The notes below the pieces were generated by a model. The model saw only the letters and a list, made by a program, of their open reading frames with translations. It was not told the origin of the DNA and ran no database searches. A stretch of 64,000 nt of DNA from Hoylesella pleuritidis JCM 14110 (lineage in GTDB: Bacteria > Bacteroidota > Bacteroidia > Bacteroidales > Bacteroidaceae), in contig NZ_BAJN01000005.1 in assembly GCF_000613725.1 (NCBI RefSeq), positions 1 to 64,000 on the forward strand, written 5' to 3'. Both the position numbers and the translations under genes were made by a program. Below are positions 1 through 11,020 of this stretch, in pieces (position 1 is the stretch's first letter; every line of letters starts with the position of its first letter).

Positions 1-58
1 TGCCTCTCAGCACGACGGTTTTCAAGACCGTTGTAATCGACCACTCTACCATCTCTCC
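1..58 (-). tRNA. tRNA-Ser (UGA anticodon), 3' part cut off by the window edge
   Basis: On the minus strand the sequence opens with an acceptor 5' strand GGAGAGA, a D-arm with TGGTAGAGTGGTCGA, and an anticodon arm ACGGT-CTTGAAA-ACCGT with anticodon TGA. It runs on into the start of a long variable arm (CGTGCTGAGAGGCA), as expected of a class II tRNA-Ser. The T-arm and 3' end lie outside the window. A promoter sits just upstream. Confidence 0.9.
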
Positions 59-94
59 AAAAGATAAAAATAGCTTCAAATCTAAATTTAAGTG

Positions 95-126
95 CAAAGG
101 TAATGCATTCTTATGAAGTTCGCAAA
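95..126 (-). promoter_or_regulatory. Promoter of the tRNA-Ser gene
   Basis: Read on the minus strand, TTTG (126-123) is followed after exactly 20 bp by TACCTTTG (102-95). This matches the Bacteroidetes -33/-7 consensus TTTG-N19-20-TAnnTTTG. The tRNA starts about 37 bp downstream. Confidence 0.7.
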
Positions 127-294
127 TTTTTCACAGACTTTTATTTATAAACTCGTAGAATTACCCCTTAAAATCAAACCAGTAAATATAAATTTAATAA
201 ATCAAACCAAAAGAATAATCCTTAATGCTATTCATAAAAGACCGTTCCAGAGTAATTACTGAAACGGCCACCTCCACATAATTTGAATATCAAT

Positions 295-1562
295 TTATCC
301 AAAATTATCAAACATAATACTCTCAGGATCTACACCGAGACAATCTAACATCTGTTGTACAGCCTTACTCATAGGACCAGGACCACACATATAGTATTCG
401 ATGTCTTCGGGTGCCTCGTGATCTTTCAGATAGGTTTCATACATTACTTGGTGTACAAATCCGACAGTATAAGGCTCGTGTACTTTGTCCGCTTCAGGGT
501 CGGGACGATCAAGTGCGAGGTGAAAATGAAAATTAGGGTACTCTTTTTCCAAAGCACGAAAATCTTCAATAAAGAAAGCTTCACTGAGCGACCGAGCGCC
601 ATAAAAATAGTGCATCTCACGGTCGCGCACGTGCAGAGTTCTCAGCATATGCATAATTTGTGCACGTAGAGGAGCCATTCCGGCACCTCCTCCCACCCAA
701 ATCATTTCCTTTTGGGAATTGAATATAGGATGAAAATCACCGTATGGACCACTCATACGTACCTTATCTCCAGGCTTGCGCGAGAAAATATACGACGACG
801 CGATACCCGTAGGTACATCTTGGAAACCAACTTCAGGACGCGGTTTGAAAGGTGTGGTAGCGATACGCACAGTGAGTGTGATTCGATCGCCTTCGGCCGG
901 GTAGTTAGCCATTGAATAGGCGCGAACTGTTGGCTCAGCATTATACGCCTTCAAAGAGAAGATATTGAACTTCTCCCACACCGGAAGATAGGTTGAACCT
1001 ATATCGTTTTTATCGAAATCTTTATCGTAATCAATGCAATCGTAAGCAGGAATCGCGATCTGGGCGTAGGAACCAGGAATAAAGTCCATATGCTCTCCAG
1101 GTGGCAATTCTACGATAAACTCTTTGATAAACGAGCTTACATTTTTATTCGATATCACCGTGCACTCCCACTCTTTGACACCCAGCACACTCTCGGTACT
1201 TTGATCTGGAAATCGCCCTTCACCTTGCATTGGCACCCCAGTCGCCAGTGATCTTTGATTTGTTTCCGAGTGAAATGCGGCCGCTCCGAGTCGAGAATCT
1301 CTCCGCCACCTTCCAATACCTGCACTTTGCATTGCCCACAACTGGCTTTGCCGCCGCACGCCGAAGGAAGAAAGATTCCATTCTCGTTCAGCGTGGCCAT
1401 CAGATTATTTCCTTGCCCAACGATTAGTTCTTTGTCACCGTTGATCGTGATCGTCACTTTTCCACTCGGCGAAAGATATTTTTTTGCTACAAGCAGCAAA
1501 ATAACCAACAAAAGGATAGTAATTAAAAAGACACCAATACTTATTAATATAAATTGTCCCAT
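295..1562 (-). CDS. nqrF: Na+-translocating NADH:quinone reductase subunit F, interrupted by a one-base frameshift
   Basis: NqrF takes electrons from NADH through FAD to a 2Fe-2S centre and feeds the Na+-pumping Nqr complex in the inner membrane. The N-terminal part (1562 down to about 1195) has one membrane helix (residues 3-28) and a ferredoxin fold with Cys69, Cys75, Cys78 and Cys110. The C-terminal part has the FAD motif RAYSMANYP, the nucleotide motif GGGAGMAPLRAQ and the family ending near FDNFG. The two parts lie in different frames. Around 1193-1200 one base appears to be missing (QIKVP then ESVLGVKEWECTV). Restoring it gives 422 residues, the normal length. Last gene of the nqrABCDEF operon. 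Confidence 0.9.
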
Positions 1563-1568
1563 AGTTTT

Positions 1569-2195
1569 CTATAATTTAAGTCCTGAGAAACACATCATTG
1601 CCATTGCCATCAGTCCTACGGTGATAAACGTTATTCCTAATCCCTGCAAGGGTTTGGGCACGTCACCATATTGCATTTTCTCGCGAATGGCTCCCATTGA
1701 GACAATAGCGATCGTCCATCCGATTCCACTTCCGATAGCATAAGCAATGCTGTCCCAAATGTTTCCGATATATTGCGTGTTACTCGGATCGAGATTGATA
1801 CGCTGCTGCATAAACAACGATGCCCCCATAATCGCACAATTCACAGCTATCAAGGGCAGAAAGATTCCCAGTGCAGCATATAATGAGGGCGAATATTTCT
1901 CAACAATCATTTCTACGAGTTGTACGATGCCGGCTATCACAGCAATAAACAAGATAAAGCTAAGGTACGACAGATCCACACCTTCAATCAAACAATCGGG
2001 TCCGAGAACGCACGTTTGCAAGAGATAATCTACCGGTACAGTAACCAACAGCACGAAAGTAACGGCCAATCCCAGGCCTAATGATGTTTTCACATTCTTA
2101 GAAACGGCAAGAAACGAACACATACCGAGAAAGAACGCAAAAATCATATTGTCGACGAAAATCGACCGGAAAAAGAGATTTATAATGTGTTCCAT
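1569..2195 (-). CDS. nqrE: Na+-translocating NADH:quinone reductase subunit E
   Basis: Integral membrane subunit of the Na+ pump, homologous to NqrD and RnfA. The 208 residues form about six hydrophobic segments, starting [17 protein letters not shown] and including the conserved [10 protein letters not shown] stretch. Family members carry paired cysteines thought to hold an iron centre between NqrD and NqrE; C26 within [10 protein letters not shown] and C120 within VNCAIMGA fit this. Lies 3 bp after nqrD and 6 bp before nqrF, so almost certainly cotranscribed. Confidence 0.95.
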   Translation of the reverse strand: MEHIINLFFRSIFVDNMIFAFFLGMCSFLAVSKNVKTSLGLGLAVTFVLLVTVPVDYLLQTCVLGPDCLIEGVDLSYLSFILFIAVIAGIVQLVEMIVEKYSPSLYAALGIFLPLIAVNCAIMGASLFMQQRINLDPSNTQYIGNIWDSIAYAIGSGIGWTIAIVSMGAIREKMQYGDVPKPLQGLGITFITVGLMAMAMMCFSGLKL

Positions 2196-2198
2196 AAC

Positions 2199-2822
2199 TT
2201 ATTTTTCCTTATAAAAGTAAGCACGATGCACCCAAATAACACATCCCAAAAGGATTAATGCCATCGCAGGCATCGTCATCATCCCATTATTTATATATCC
2301 TGCATCATAAGCCGATTGCGGAATGATAGTGAATCCGAGTAATGTTCCACGTCCGAAAAGCTCGCGAATAAAACCCACAATAACCAAAATCACCGCGTAA
2401 CTAAGTCCGTTACCAAGCCCATCGAGGAAACTTGGCCAAGGTTTGTTCATCATAGCAAAGGCTTCGAGACGTCCCATCAAAATACAATTAGTAATAATCA
2501 AGCCCACATACACCGACAACTGCATACTCACATCATAGGCAAAAGCTTTCAACACTTGGCTTACAATAGTAACCAATGCAGCCACGACAACTAATTGAAC
2601 GATGATTCGGATTCGGTTAGGAATGGTATTCCGGATAGCAGATATAATGACATTAGAAAATGCTGTGATGATAGTCACGGCGAGTCCCATCACGATTGCC
2701 GGCTTCAACTGCGAAGTCACGGCCAAAGCGCTGCAAATACCGAGTACTTGAACCATAATCGGGTTATCCAAATTCAGCGGATTCACAAACACCTCTTTAT
2801 TTTGTTTTGAAAATAGAGCCAT
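2199..2822 (-). CDS. nqrD: Na+-translocating NADH:quinone reductase subunit D
   Basis: Membrane subunit related to NqrE and RnfE, 207 residues with about six hydrophobic segments. Conserved family stretches are visible: LGICSALAVT near residue 30 and TNCILMGRLEAFAM near residue 110, each with one of the cysteines expected for the NqrD-NqrE metal site. Starts 28 bp after nqrC and is followed 3 bp later by nqrE. Confidence 0.95.
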   Translation of the reverse strand: MALFSKQNKEVFVNPLNLDNPIMVQVLGICSALAVTSQLKPAIVMGLAVTIITAFSNVIISAIRNTIPNRIRIIVQLVVVAALVTIVSQVLKAFAYDVSMQLSVYVGLIITNCILMGRLEAFAMMNKPWPSFLDGLGNGLSYAVILVIVGFIRELFGRGTLLGFTIIPQSAYDAGYINNGMMTMPAMALILLGCVIWVHRAYFYKEK

Positions 2823-2850
2823 TTCTTTTTAATATCTAAATGTTCACATT

Positions 2851-3582
2851 CTATTTGTCAGATAGAAACTTAACATACTGTCCGAGACAGTCGTGCAGCA
2901 TATCACTCACACCGTTCGAAGTCAGCGTAGCACCTGTTACCGCATCCACTTGTGTAGAAGGATCTTTCAAATCACTGAGTTTTTTCACTGACAAGGCTAC
3001 ATTTTCCACACTGTTTCTGGCAAAAAGATGCCTACCTCTGAACTTTGCTTGCCACTGTGCATTATCTTTAATTTCGGCACCTAAACCTGCCGTTTCACCT
3101 TCGTGATTGAAATACGCACCGTAAACCGTAGCTTTGTCAGCATTAATGGCAATGTAGCCGCTGATCGGTCCCCATAATCCCATACCATAAACAGGGATAA
3201 CATACTTTTCTTCTCCATTCACTTTACAAATGTAGAGCGCCAATTTACCGGCCTTGAAATCTGCACTTTTGAGAGCAAAGCCATCTTTTTCGCCTCCCAT
3301 CGAGCCCGACTCGATGATTTTTCCTTGTGCATTGATCACTTCATCGGCCACGATCACCTCCTTATATTTAGCTGATACCTGCTCGTCACTCAATCCGCGA
3401 ATATTCAAAGAATACAGTATCTGCTTTTTTTTATCCAATGCCACATTCGCATCTTGAGCTGATTTCAACGTCTGAGAGACAAAGGCAAGTAGGAAAGAGA
3501 CAATCACCACGATGATCGCCGAATAAATAAGGGTGTATGAGTTGGAATTAGTATCCCATCGTTTCTTCATTTCTTCTGCCAT
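2851..3582 (-). CDS. nqrC: Na+-translocating NADH:quinone reductase subunit C (covalent FMN subunit)
   Basis: One N-terminal membrane helix (VVIVSFLLAFVSQTL) precedes a periplasmic FMN-binding domain. The flavinylation motif is seen near the C-terminus as VTGATLTSNG, whose last threonine is the expected FMN attachment residue. An ATG at 3597 would overlap the end of nqrB by 11 bp. I prefer the ATG at 3582, which leaves a 4-bp gap to nqrB. A third in-frame ATG is at 3570. Confidence 0.92.
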   Translation of the reverse strand: MAEEMKKRWDTNSNSYTLIYSAIIVVIVSFLLAFVSQTLKSAQDANVALDKKKQILYSLNIRGLSDEQVSAKYKEVIVADEVINAQGKIIESGSMGGEKDGFALKSADFKAGKLALYICKVNGEEKYVIPVYGMGLWGPISGYIAINADKATVYGAYFNHEGETAGLGAEIKDNAQWQAKFRGRHLFARNSVENVALSVKKLSDLKDPSTQVDAVTGATLTSNGVSDMLHDCLGQYVKFLSDK

Positions 3583-3586
3583 AACT

Positions 3587-4753
3587 TTATCTCTCATTAG
3601 AAATTAAACGTTTCATTCGCTTTCCGATATTGCGCTGAACCACACAGTGATCGATCAGCGGTGCGAACATATTCATCAGCAAAATAGCCAACATCATACC
3701 CTCAGGATACCCAGGGTTCATCACTCTGATAACAATGGCCATCGCTCCAATGAGCAGTCCATAGACATATTTTCCGCTTTCAGTACGGGCCGATGTCACC
3801 GGATCTGTGGCCATAAAGACAGCACCAAAAGCAAATCCGCCCAATACCAGATGCTCATACCAAGGGATGGGTGTCGACCCCAAAGCCGAAAAAAGAGCAG
3901 CTATCAGACCTCCGCCGACAAAAACACTCATCATCGTTTTCCACGAAGCAATGCCTGTCCAGAGTAAAATCACGGCACCGATAGTAATAGCGATGACACT
4001 TGTTTCGCCGATAGATCCCGGGATAAAACCCGTAATCATATCGCAAAGTGTATAAGGTACGCCACTGCCTTGGGCAATCTCACCTAACGGCGTGGCACAA
4101 GTCATTGCATCAGGAAGTGTATTTCCTAATCCGAAGATGGTATCCTTAGCCACCCAAACGGCATCGCCACTCATCTTAGAAGGATAAGAGAAAAAGAGAA
4201 ATGCACGTGTGATGAGGGCCACATTGAAAATATTCATACCCGTTCCGCCGAAAATCTCTTTGGCAAAAACCACAGCAAAGGCACAAGCAATGGCCAAAAT
4301 CCACAGCGGACAATTAACAGGCACGATCATCGGGATGATGATTCCCGACACCAAATAGCCCTCTTGGATCTCTTCTCCTTTCCATTGTGCCCACGCAAAC
4401 TCAATACCTAATCCCACGATATAGCTTACCAGGATTTTAGGTAACACGGCCAGGAATCCGAAAAAGAACAAATCAAGGAAAGAGGCATCGGCCAAAGTCC
4501 CTGCCAATCGATAATTCTGATAACCGATATTATACATACCAAAAAGCAATGCAGGCATCAGTGCGATAACTACAATACTCATAATACGCTTCGAGTCAAT
4601 GGCATCGTGGATATGGGCACCTGTCCTTGCTGTCGTATTGGGCACGTACAGAAAAGACTCAAACCCTTCGAATACGCTGCGAAAAGCGTGAAGTTTACCG
4701 CCATCTTCAAACTGCGGTTTGATCCTATTGAGATAGTTTCTTAATCCAGACAT
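3587..4753 (-). CDS. nqrB: Na+-translocating NADH:quinone reductase subunit B
   Basis: Large membrane subunit (388 residues, about ten hydrophobic segments) carrying covalent FMN and riboflavin and forming much of the ion path. Recognisable stretches are the N-terminal GLRNYLNRIKPQFEDGGKLH, the segment DAMTCATPLGEIA where the family has its FMN-linked threonine, and FMATDPVTSARTESGKYVYG near residue 330. Starts 2 bp downstream of the nqrA stop codon. Confidence 0.95.
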   Translation of the reverse strand: MSGLRNYLNRIKPQFEDGGKLHAFRSVFEGFESFLYVPNTTARTGAHIHDAIDSKRIMSIVVIALMPALLFGMYNIGYQNYRLAGTLADASFLDLFFFGFLAVLPKILVSYIVGLGIEFAWAQWKGEEIQEGYLVSGIIIPMIVPVNCPLWILAIACAFAVVFAKEIFGGTGMNIFNVALITRAFLFFSYPSKMSGDAVWVAKDTIFGLGNTLPDAMTCATPLGEIAQGSGVPYTLCDMITGFIPGSIGETSVIAITIGAVILLWTGIASWKTMMSVFVGGGLIAALFSALGSTPIPWYEHLVLGGFAFGAVFMATDPVTSARTESGKYVYGLLIGAMAIVIRVMNPGYPEGMMLAILLMNMFAPLIDHCVVQRNIGKRMKRLISNER

Positions 4754-4755
4754 AA

Positions 4756-6108
4756 CTATGCGTTTTCTTTTCTTAACTTATTCAAACCCTCGCGAACAAT
4801 GTGTTGCAGTTCGAGTTTAGATGAATCGACAAACTCGGCCACCGCAAAGTCTTCAGGAGAGACCTCATAGATGCCGAGCTGTTCCATCTTATCAATGTCA
4901 TTGGCAATGATAGCTTTGATGAGATATTCACCCAAAATGTCCATCGGCAGCACCTCATCGTATTCGCCGCTCATAATCATATGGCGCTCGCCGCCTTTCA
5001 TACGCGCATCGAGCGTGTATTCCTTATTCTTTCCGAAGAGCCAACTGAAATAGCTCCGAGACGTAGAAAACTGACTCGTTCGCGGTAAAATCCATCCCAA
5101 AAACTCATCGGCATCGTCCCCCTCGGGTATCACCGTCACCTCCGAAACGTGTGCCCCGAGATAATCGCTCAATGTGCTTTTACGTCCTGTCAACGGATTT
5201 CCATTAATAATCCGCACGTGATCCGTATGGTTAAGCCGCCCTTGCAGTATATCGGCCAATGGTGTTCCCACCAAAGCATCAACATAAGCCGGAGACTCAA
5301 CTTCACTTCCTGCCACAGCAACCGTACGTGTCAGATCAACCTTTCCTGTTTCGAACAACCGACCGAAAAAGATTACTGCCGTTGGGTCTACCGTCCAGAC
5401 TACTTCGCCTTTATTGACCGGTGAAATATGATTGACCTGCACCCCGACATTGCCTGCGGGACAAGGACCATCGAATATTACGTTAGTTACATCGTGAAAA
5501 GCCGTTAATTTGGTTGTATTTTGCAGTTTCCCACAACCCAAATAAACGTTAGTGATCTTGGATAATGCAGTCAGACCCGTTTGAAAGGCTGATTCGTTGC
5601 CCTGCAACTCGAAGTCGAAGTCACCTGCCAAAGGCATATCCCGCAATGCCGAAACAAAGATTCCCTTGGGTTGCGAAGTAGGCGTTGTAACCACAGCATA
5701 GGGTAATTGTGTGATGAAACCAAACAATCCGGCTTCAAGCAAGGCCGTTTTGACGGCCTCTCCGTCGAGCATAGCCACGTCTTTCACACCGAAGTCCGTG
5801 AACTGTTGCTCTTTATCGGCCTTTACTTTCACACAAAGCACTTTGCGCCGATTACCTCGAACTACAGCCGAAACCGTCCCGCTGACAGGCGAAGCGAACC
5901 TGATTACAGGTTCATTCTTGCTGACAAACAAAGCATCGCCGGCCTTAATAACATCGCCCTCACGCACAACCACCTTCGGAGTGATGCCGACGAAATCATC
6001 AGGTACCAGCGCATACTCCTCGCTTGGCCGCAGTTCCGTCTTCACGTCCTTAGCTTTGCCTTTCAGGTTAATGTCTAAGCCCTTGCGCAACTTAATCACA
6101 TTTACCAT
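4756..6108 (-). CDS. nqrA: Na+-translocating NADH:quinone reductase subunit A
   Basis: Peripheral subunit of the Na+-NQR complex, 450 residues with no membrane helix, first gene of the operon. The N-terminus (VIKLRKGLDINLKGKA) and the LVPDDFVGITPKVVVREGD stretch are typical of the family, as is the C-terminal domain with MIMSGEYDEVLPMDILGEYL. About 150 nt of leader separate the start codon from the likely promoter. Confidence 0.95.
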   Translation of the reverse strand: MVNVIKLRKGLDINLKGKAKDVKTELRPSEEYALVPDDFVGITPKVVVREGDVIKAGDALFVSKNEPVIRFASPVSGTVSAVVRGNRRKVLCVKVKADKEQQFTDFGVKDVAMLDGEAVKTALLEAGLFGFITQLPYAVVTTPTSQPKGIFVSALRDMPLAGDFDFELQGNESAFQTGLTALSKITNVYLGCGKLQNTTKLTAFHDVTNVIFDGPCPAGNVGVQVNHISPVNKGEVVWTVDPTAVIFFGRLFETGKVDLTRTVAVAGSEVESPAYVDALVGTPLADILQGRLNHTDHVRIINGNPLTGRKSTLSDYLGAHVSEVTVIPEGDDADEFLGWILPRTSQFSTSRSYFSWLFGKNKEYTLDARMKGGERHMIMSGEYDEVLPMDILGEYLIKAIIANDIDKMEQLGIYEVSPEDFAVAEFVDSSKLELQHIVREGLNKLRKENA

Positions 6109-6261
6109 AATAACAGTATATTTTTTGAAGATTCAACTAATTCCTCTCGTTATCTTTCAATCTCGTTGTTAATCTTATTCACCGCTATTCAACAAACGAC
6201 ATGAAATAAGATCCCCCCACTCGGCACCGGACCTCATCTGTCATAAGTTGTTTACGCGATG

Positions 6262-6269
6262 CAAATATA
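6262..6269 (-). promoter_or_regulatory. Likely -7 element for the nqr operon
   Basis: TATATTTG on the minus strand fits TAnnTTTG. It would start transcription about 145 nt before nqrA. I did not find a clear -33 element. The element is divergent from the tamB promoter. Confidence 0.5.
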
Positions 6270-6333
6270 GTGAAAAAACACCATTAGAGAAAGAAAAACG
6301 GATGATTTGTTTCAGTTTACCGCAAAATTAGCG

Positions 6334-6341
6334 TAATTTTG
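6334..6341 (+). promoter_or_regulatory. Likely -7 element for tamB
   Basis: TAATTTTG fits TAnnTTTG, with TTTC 20 bp upstream at 6310-6313. A transcript would begin about 10 nt before the TTG start codon at 6358. Confidence 0.5.
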
Positions 6342-6357
6342 TCGCACAATAAAAGAA

Positions 6358-9300
6358 TTGAAACGGTTAAAGCATCTCATCAACAGCGTGATATGGATCA
6401 TCGCCGGTCTGTATCTTTTCATTATTTTACTGCTGCACATCCCGGCAGTACAACGCGTTATCGGAACAGAAATCGGCTCTCTGATTGCAAACAAGCTCGG
6501 TACAAAAGTGCATATCGGGCGTGTGGATTTGGGATTGATGAATCGCTTGATCATCGATGATCTTACCGTTTTCGACCAAAAAGGGAAACCTCTTTTACGA
6601 GCTTCTCGACTCTCGGCAAAATTTGATTACTTACCGCTTTCACAAGGTCGAATCTCCATTTCATCTGCACAGATCTTCGGACTGCGAGCCAATCTCTACC
6701 AGGAAACAGCTGAAACGAAACCGAATTTTCAATTTGTCATAGATTCATTAGCGCCAAAAGACACTACTACAAGTACTCCACTCGACCTCCGCATTCGGTC
6801 ACTCATAATTCGACACGGTACTGTCAAGTACGACAAGTGGTACATTGCACAGACCAGCGATATCTTCTCGCCGGCTCATCTCCATCTGACCGACATTAGT
6901 TCTCACGTCCTTCTCAACATATTTCGTCCCGATTCGCTGAATATCAACCTAAAAAAACTGTCGTTCAACGAATCTTCGGGCCTGCAATTGCGCTCTCTTT
7001 CTTTCAAAATAGCAGCCAACCGACAATCTGCATCGCTCAAAGATTTCAAATTAGAGATGCCTGCTTCACGTGTAGAAGTAAGTGACTGCAACGCGACTTA
7101 CCGCCTGACGGACAACAAACTCGAATGGCCCTCGCTACAATATGCGGCTAACATCAAATCGTCTTCTGTTACACCAGCCGACTTCAAATGGTTAATGCCA
7201 CAACTGAAAGATTTCGTTCATCCGCTGACCGTCGCCTCATCCCTCTCCGGGACAAGTACATCTGTTCGTATCAATGCCCTCAATATCGGATCAAACAATG
7301 GTAGCTTGCGTCTCACTGCAAACGGATCGGTAGGAAATTGGCTATTAAGACCCAAATGGTATGCACACATTTCCGACCTGAAAATGAGTGCTGCGGGCAT
7401 CAAGTTCATTGCCGACAATCTCGGAACACGGCTCAACCTCCCCGCCATCGTTACCCGATTGGGCAATATTCATTATCGAGCGAAATCGGAGGTTACGGTA
7501 CCGATATTGCCGCCAGAGGTGTTTTACAAACCGATGCGGGACAAGCCAACCTAATGATGGGTAAACATCGCCAACGATTCAATGCCCAAATAGAAACGCA
7601 AGGACTTGATTTGAAACGCCTTTTAACCGACAATCATTTCGGGAATGTGGCTACCCGCATTGCCGTTGACGGAACTTTTCATCCCAACAGTCTGCCAACA
7701 ATTACAGCTCGAGGCACCATTTCCAAGTTCGAATATAATGACTATGTTTACCATAACTTATCCATTGATGGTTCATTCCATCAAGGAACATTCGACGGAA
7801 CATTCGGAATGGACGATCCCAATGGGCAAATCGACCTCAAAGGACGCTTCAATTTCATTTCCAAAACGCCTTCTGCCAATCTCATCGCAACGATCAGACA
7901 CCTCAATCCGAGTCGACTCAATATCTCGCATCAATGGCCCGGCACGACATTCGACTTCAATTTGGCAGCCGATTTTGAGGGAAAGACATTGAATACAGCA
8001 ATTGGAAAGATCGACTTAACAGATTTTTCAATGAAGTCGGAGAGCCGAACCTATGCGCTCTCTGCCTTCAAGCTCAAAGCCATAAACGAAGGAAAGGCCC
8101 GTGTGTTGACTCTTAACAGCGATTTCGGAAACCTCACCGTTAATGGAAAATACGATTACACCACACTCGCCCAGAGCTTTATCAACCTTGTAGGAAGTAA
8201 GCTCCCTACTCTACCGGGCCTTCCTCGACTAACGAAAACTGTCCAAAATGACTTTGCAGTGAATGCAACCATTACACGTTCAGACTGGTTACAGCAGTTG
8301 TTCGATATTCCGTTGGAACTCAGAAAGCCCTTGCACATTGAAGGAAATATCAGCGACAAAACCCGAGAACTCAATCTATCGCTCAATGTTCTCGACTTTT
8401 CTTACGACGGGAAACGCTACACCGGCGGGAATATTCGAATCAAAACGCCTAACGACACATTGACGGCCATTACCCGAATCAATAAAATCGGCGACGACGG
8501 CCATCGCTTCGAGCTAAATATCAACGCATCGGCAACCGACAACAAGCTATCTACTTCCATCGCATTCGACAATCACAGCAAAACCCATTTACGCGGTGTT
8601 TTCAACAGCAGAACTCATTTTTTCAAGACCGAAGCGGGTATCTCGGCCGCTCGGATCAATGTGTTACCATCGGATATTATGGTGGGCGACACTGTGTGGA
8701 ACGTGCAACCGGCAGACATCACATACAGTAAGAACCATTTAGAAGTAAACGATTTCACCATCGCCCACCACAATCAACACATCATTCTGTCAGGACTTGC
8801 AACGCAAAAAACTACGGATTCGCTTTTCGTCGATCTGAAAGAAGTAAATGTGAACTATATTCTGAACCTCATAAACTTTCATTCTGTTGAGTTCAGCGGC
8901 CTCGCTACGGGGCGTGCTTACATCGCCGGAGCTTTTGCCAAGCCCCAAGCTGCCGGCCGACTCACTGTCGACCGATTCAGATTCGAGAATGGGCAGATGG
9001 GCATTCTCACAGCAAACGTCGCTCTGAACAATCGAGATGACCAGCTCGACATCAATGCTATTGCCAATGACGGACCGCTTTCGCAAACATTAATCAATGG
9101 TTATGTGTCGCCGAAACACGACCGCATAGATCTCACCATCAGTGCACGCAACACACGAGCAACTTTTTTTAGAGAGTTTCTGCGGCAGTTTTATGCGTAA
9201 CGTCAACGTATTTGCCACAGGCGATCTCCGTCTTTACGGGCCGTTGAGCAATATCAATTTGGCCGGTGATGTTACGGCAAACGGCACAGTAGACATCAGC

Positions 9301-10785
9301 AGTCTGAACACGACTTACACGTTAAAGAACGCCGTTATCAGTCTGATTCCCGACGAAATACGATTGATGAACGACACAATATATGACCATCAAGGACATC
9401 GAGGCATCGTTTCGGGCAGTCTTCACCACAAAAGTCTGCGCGATCTATCGTTCGACATTGGCGTAAAAGCCAACAACCTATTGGCATTAGACCTCAAAGG
9501 AATAAACGGGAATTCTTTTTACGGTACTGTTTTTGCTACCGGAAGCTGCAACATTCGTGGTAAAAGCGGAGAAGTGAACATAGACATAGACGCACGATCA
9601 GAGAAAGGAAGTGAAGTGGTTTACAACACAACGAACCCTGATGCCATCAGCAACGGCAGCTTTATCCATTGGAAACAAACATCGATCGGCACCGACACGA
9701 CAGCTATCGAAGCACTGCAAGAAAAACCTACACCTCCCAATGAGATCGACATTCCTACCGACATTCGTCTGAATATGCTGATGAATGTCACCCAAGATGC
9801 CACATTGAAACTGATAATGGACGCAAAAACAGGAGACTATATCACACTGAACGGAAATGGAGTGATACGTGCCACTTATTATAATAAGGGTGGATTGGAT
9901 ATGTTCGGGAACTATCTTGTCAACCACGGAATCTACAAACTCACCGTGCAAGACGTCATTAAGAAAGACTTCCGATTTAAAGAAGGCGGCACAATTACTT
10001 TCGGCGGTGATCCATATAATGCTCGCCTCAACCTCACTGCACAATATACAGTGAACGGCGTGAGCCTATCCGATTTACAGATCGGGCGCAGTTTCTCCAA
10101 CAACAACATCCGGGTGAACTGCCAAATGAAGATTACCGGCACGCCCAACACCCCTAAAATAGATTTCGGTCTTGATATGCCGACGATCAACAGCGATGCC
10201 AAACAGATGATATACAGCCTCATCAACAGTGAAGAAGAGATGAATCAACAGGTACTTTACTTGCTGACCATTGGTCGATTCTATCATCAAAGCAGCAACA
10301 ACTCATATTTGGATAAGAATAACCAACAAAGTCAGACATCACTGGCAATGCAGAGTCTGCTGAGCGGAACATTGAGTCAGCAGATCAATAATGTACTGAG
10401 CAGTGTAGTAAATAATACGAATTGGAACTTCGGAGCTAATATTTCAACCGGAGATGAGGGCTGGAACAATGCTGAATACGAAGGCTTGCTGAGCGGACGA
10501 TTGTTCAATAACCGCTTGCTAATCAACGGTCAGTTTGGTTATCGGGACAATCCGAATGCCACGACGAGCTTTATCGGCGACTTTGACATCCGTTATCTAC
10601 TCTTCGCCAGCGGCAATTTAGCTATCAAAGTATATAATCAGACCAATGATCGCTACTTTACGCGCAACAGTCTGAACACCCAAGGCCTGGGATTCATTAT
10701 GAAAAAAGATTTCAACGGATGGCGGGATTTATTCGGAATATATCGCAAAAGGAAGACAGAAAAGCGAAAACAAAGACAAAAATAA
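6358..10785 (+). CDS. tamB: TamB-like translocation and assembly module protein (DUF490), with two frame disruptions
   Basis: TamB is a long inner-membrane-anchored beta-rich protein that spans the periplasm and helps outer-membrane assembly or lipid transport. The start is TTG with an N-terminal signal anchor (IAGLYLFIILLLHIPAVQRV). Long AsmA/TamB-like beta repeats follow, and the C-terminus has the DUF490 pattern (GTITFGGDPYNARLNLTAQY; NNRLLINGQFGYRDNPNATT). Three reading frames join end to end. One base is missing near 7480 (HYR then EIGGYGTDIAARG), and one extra T lies in the run 9189-9192 (FLRQF then RNVNVFATGD). Correcting both gives 1475 residues. A partner outer-membrane gene (tamA) is not in the window. 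Confidence 0.85.
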
Positions 10786-10864
10786 TCATCCGACAGAAAA
10801 CTGTTTAGCAACTCTCTCTCAATAGCTGAGTCCTCCTTTCTGCACAAAGAATTTGAGACCGCCC

Positions 10865-10930
10865 TGCGATTAACACCTCTTCACCTTACAATTAACGGCT
10901 AATCGCAAGACAAAAAGCATCTAACGGCAA
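10865..10930. repeat. Three degenerate 22-bp repeats (family A)
   Basis: Units at 10865-10886, 10887-10908 and 10909-10930. The core read on the minus strand is GATTAGCCGTTAA, the same core as the arrays at 20987-21095 and 39296-39427. Units 1 and 2 give a small hairpin (GCGATTA with TAATCGC). This array lies 80 bp after the tamB stop codon. Confidence 0.5.
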
Positions 10931-10982
10931 GCCATTTAGAGACTTTCCATAATGTTAAAAACAAAACATTATTGATTGAAAA

Positions 10983-11014
10983 TTTGCTTTTGTCAAATAT
11001 AAAAATTATATTTG
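10983..11014 (+). promoter_or_regulatory. Strong promoter for a short untranslated transcript
   Basis: TTTG at 10983-10986, then exactly 20 bp, then TATATTTG at 11007-11014: a full match to the Bacteroidetes consensus. No gene starts before the terminator at 11057-11088. Confidence 0.6.
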
Positions 11015-11020
11015 CCGATG

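Noticed and set aside
295..1359. Independent FAD oxidoreductase starting at 1359
   Set aside because: Its first 55 residues are an out-of-frame copy of the NqrF ferredoxin region; the homologous part begins only after the break near 1195.
7338..9200. Three separate genes in 6358-10785
   Set aside because: The pieces continue one TamB protein; each join needs only one base, and the internal starts have no family support.
9598..10044. Minus-strand ORF of 148 codons inside tamB
   Set aside because: It is a shadow of the tamB frame with implausible composition and no start context.
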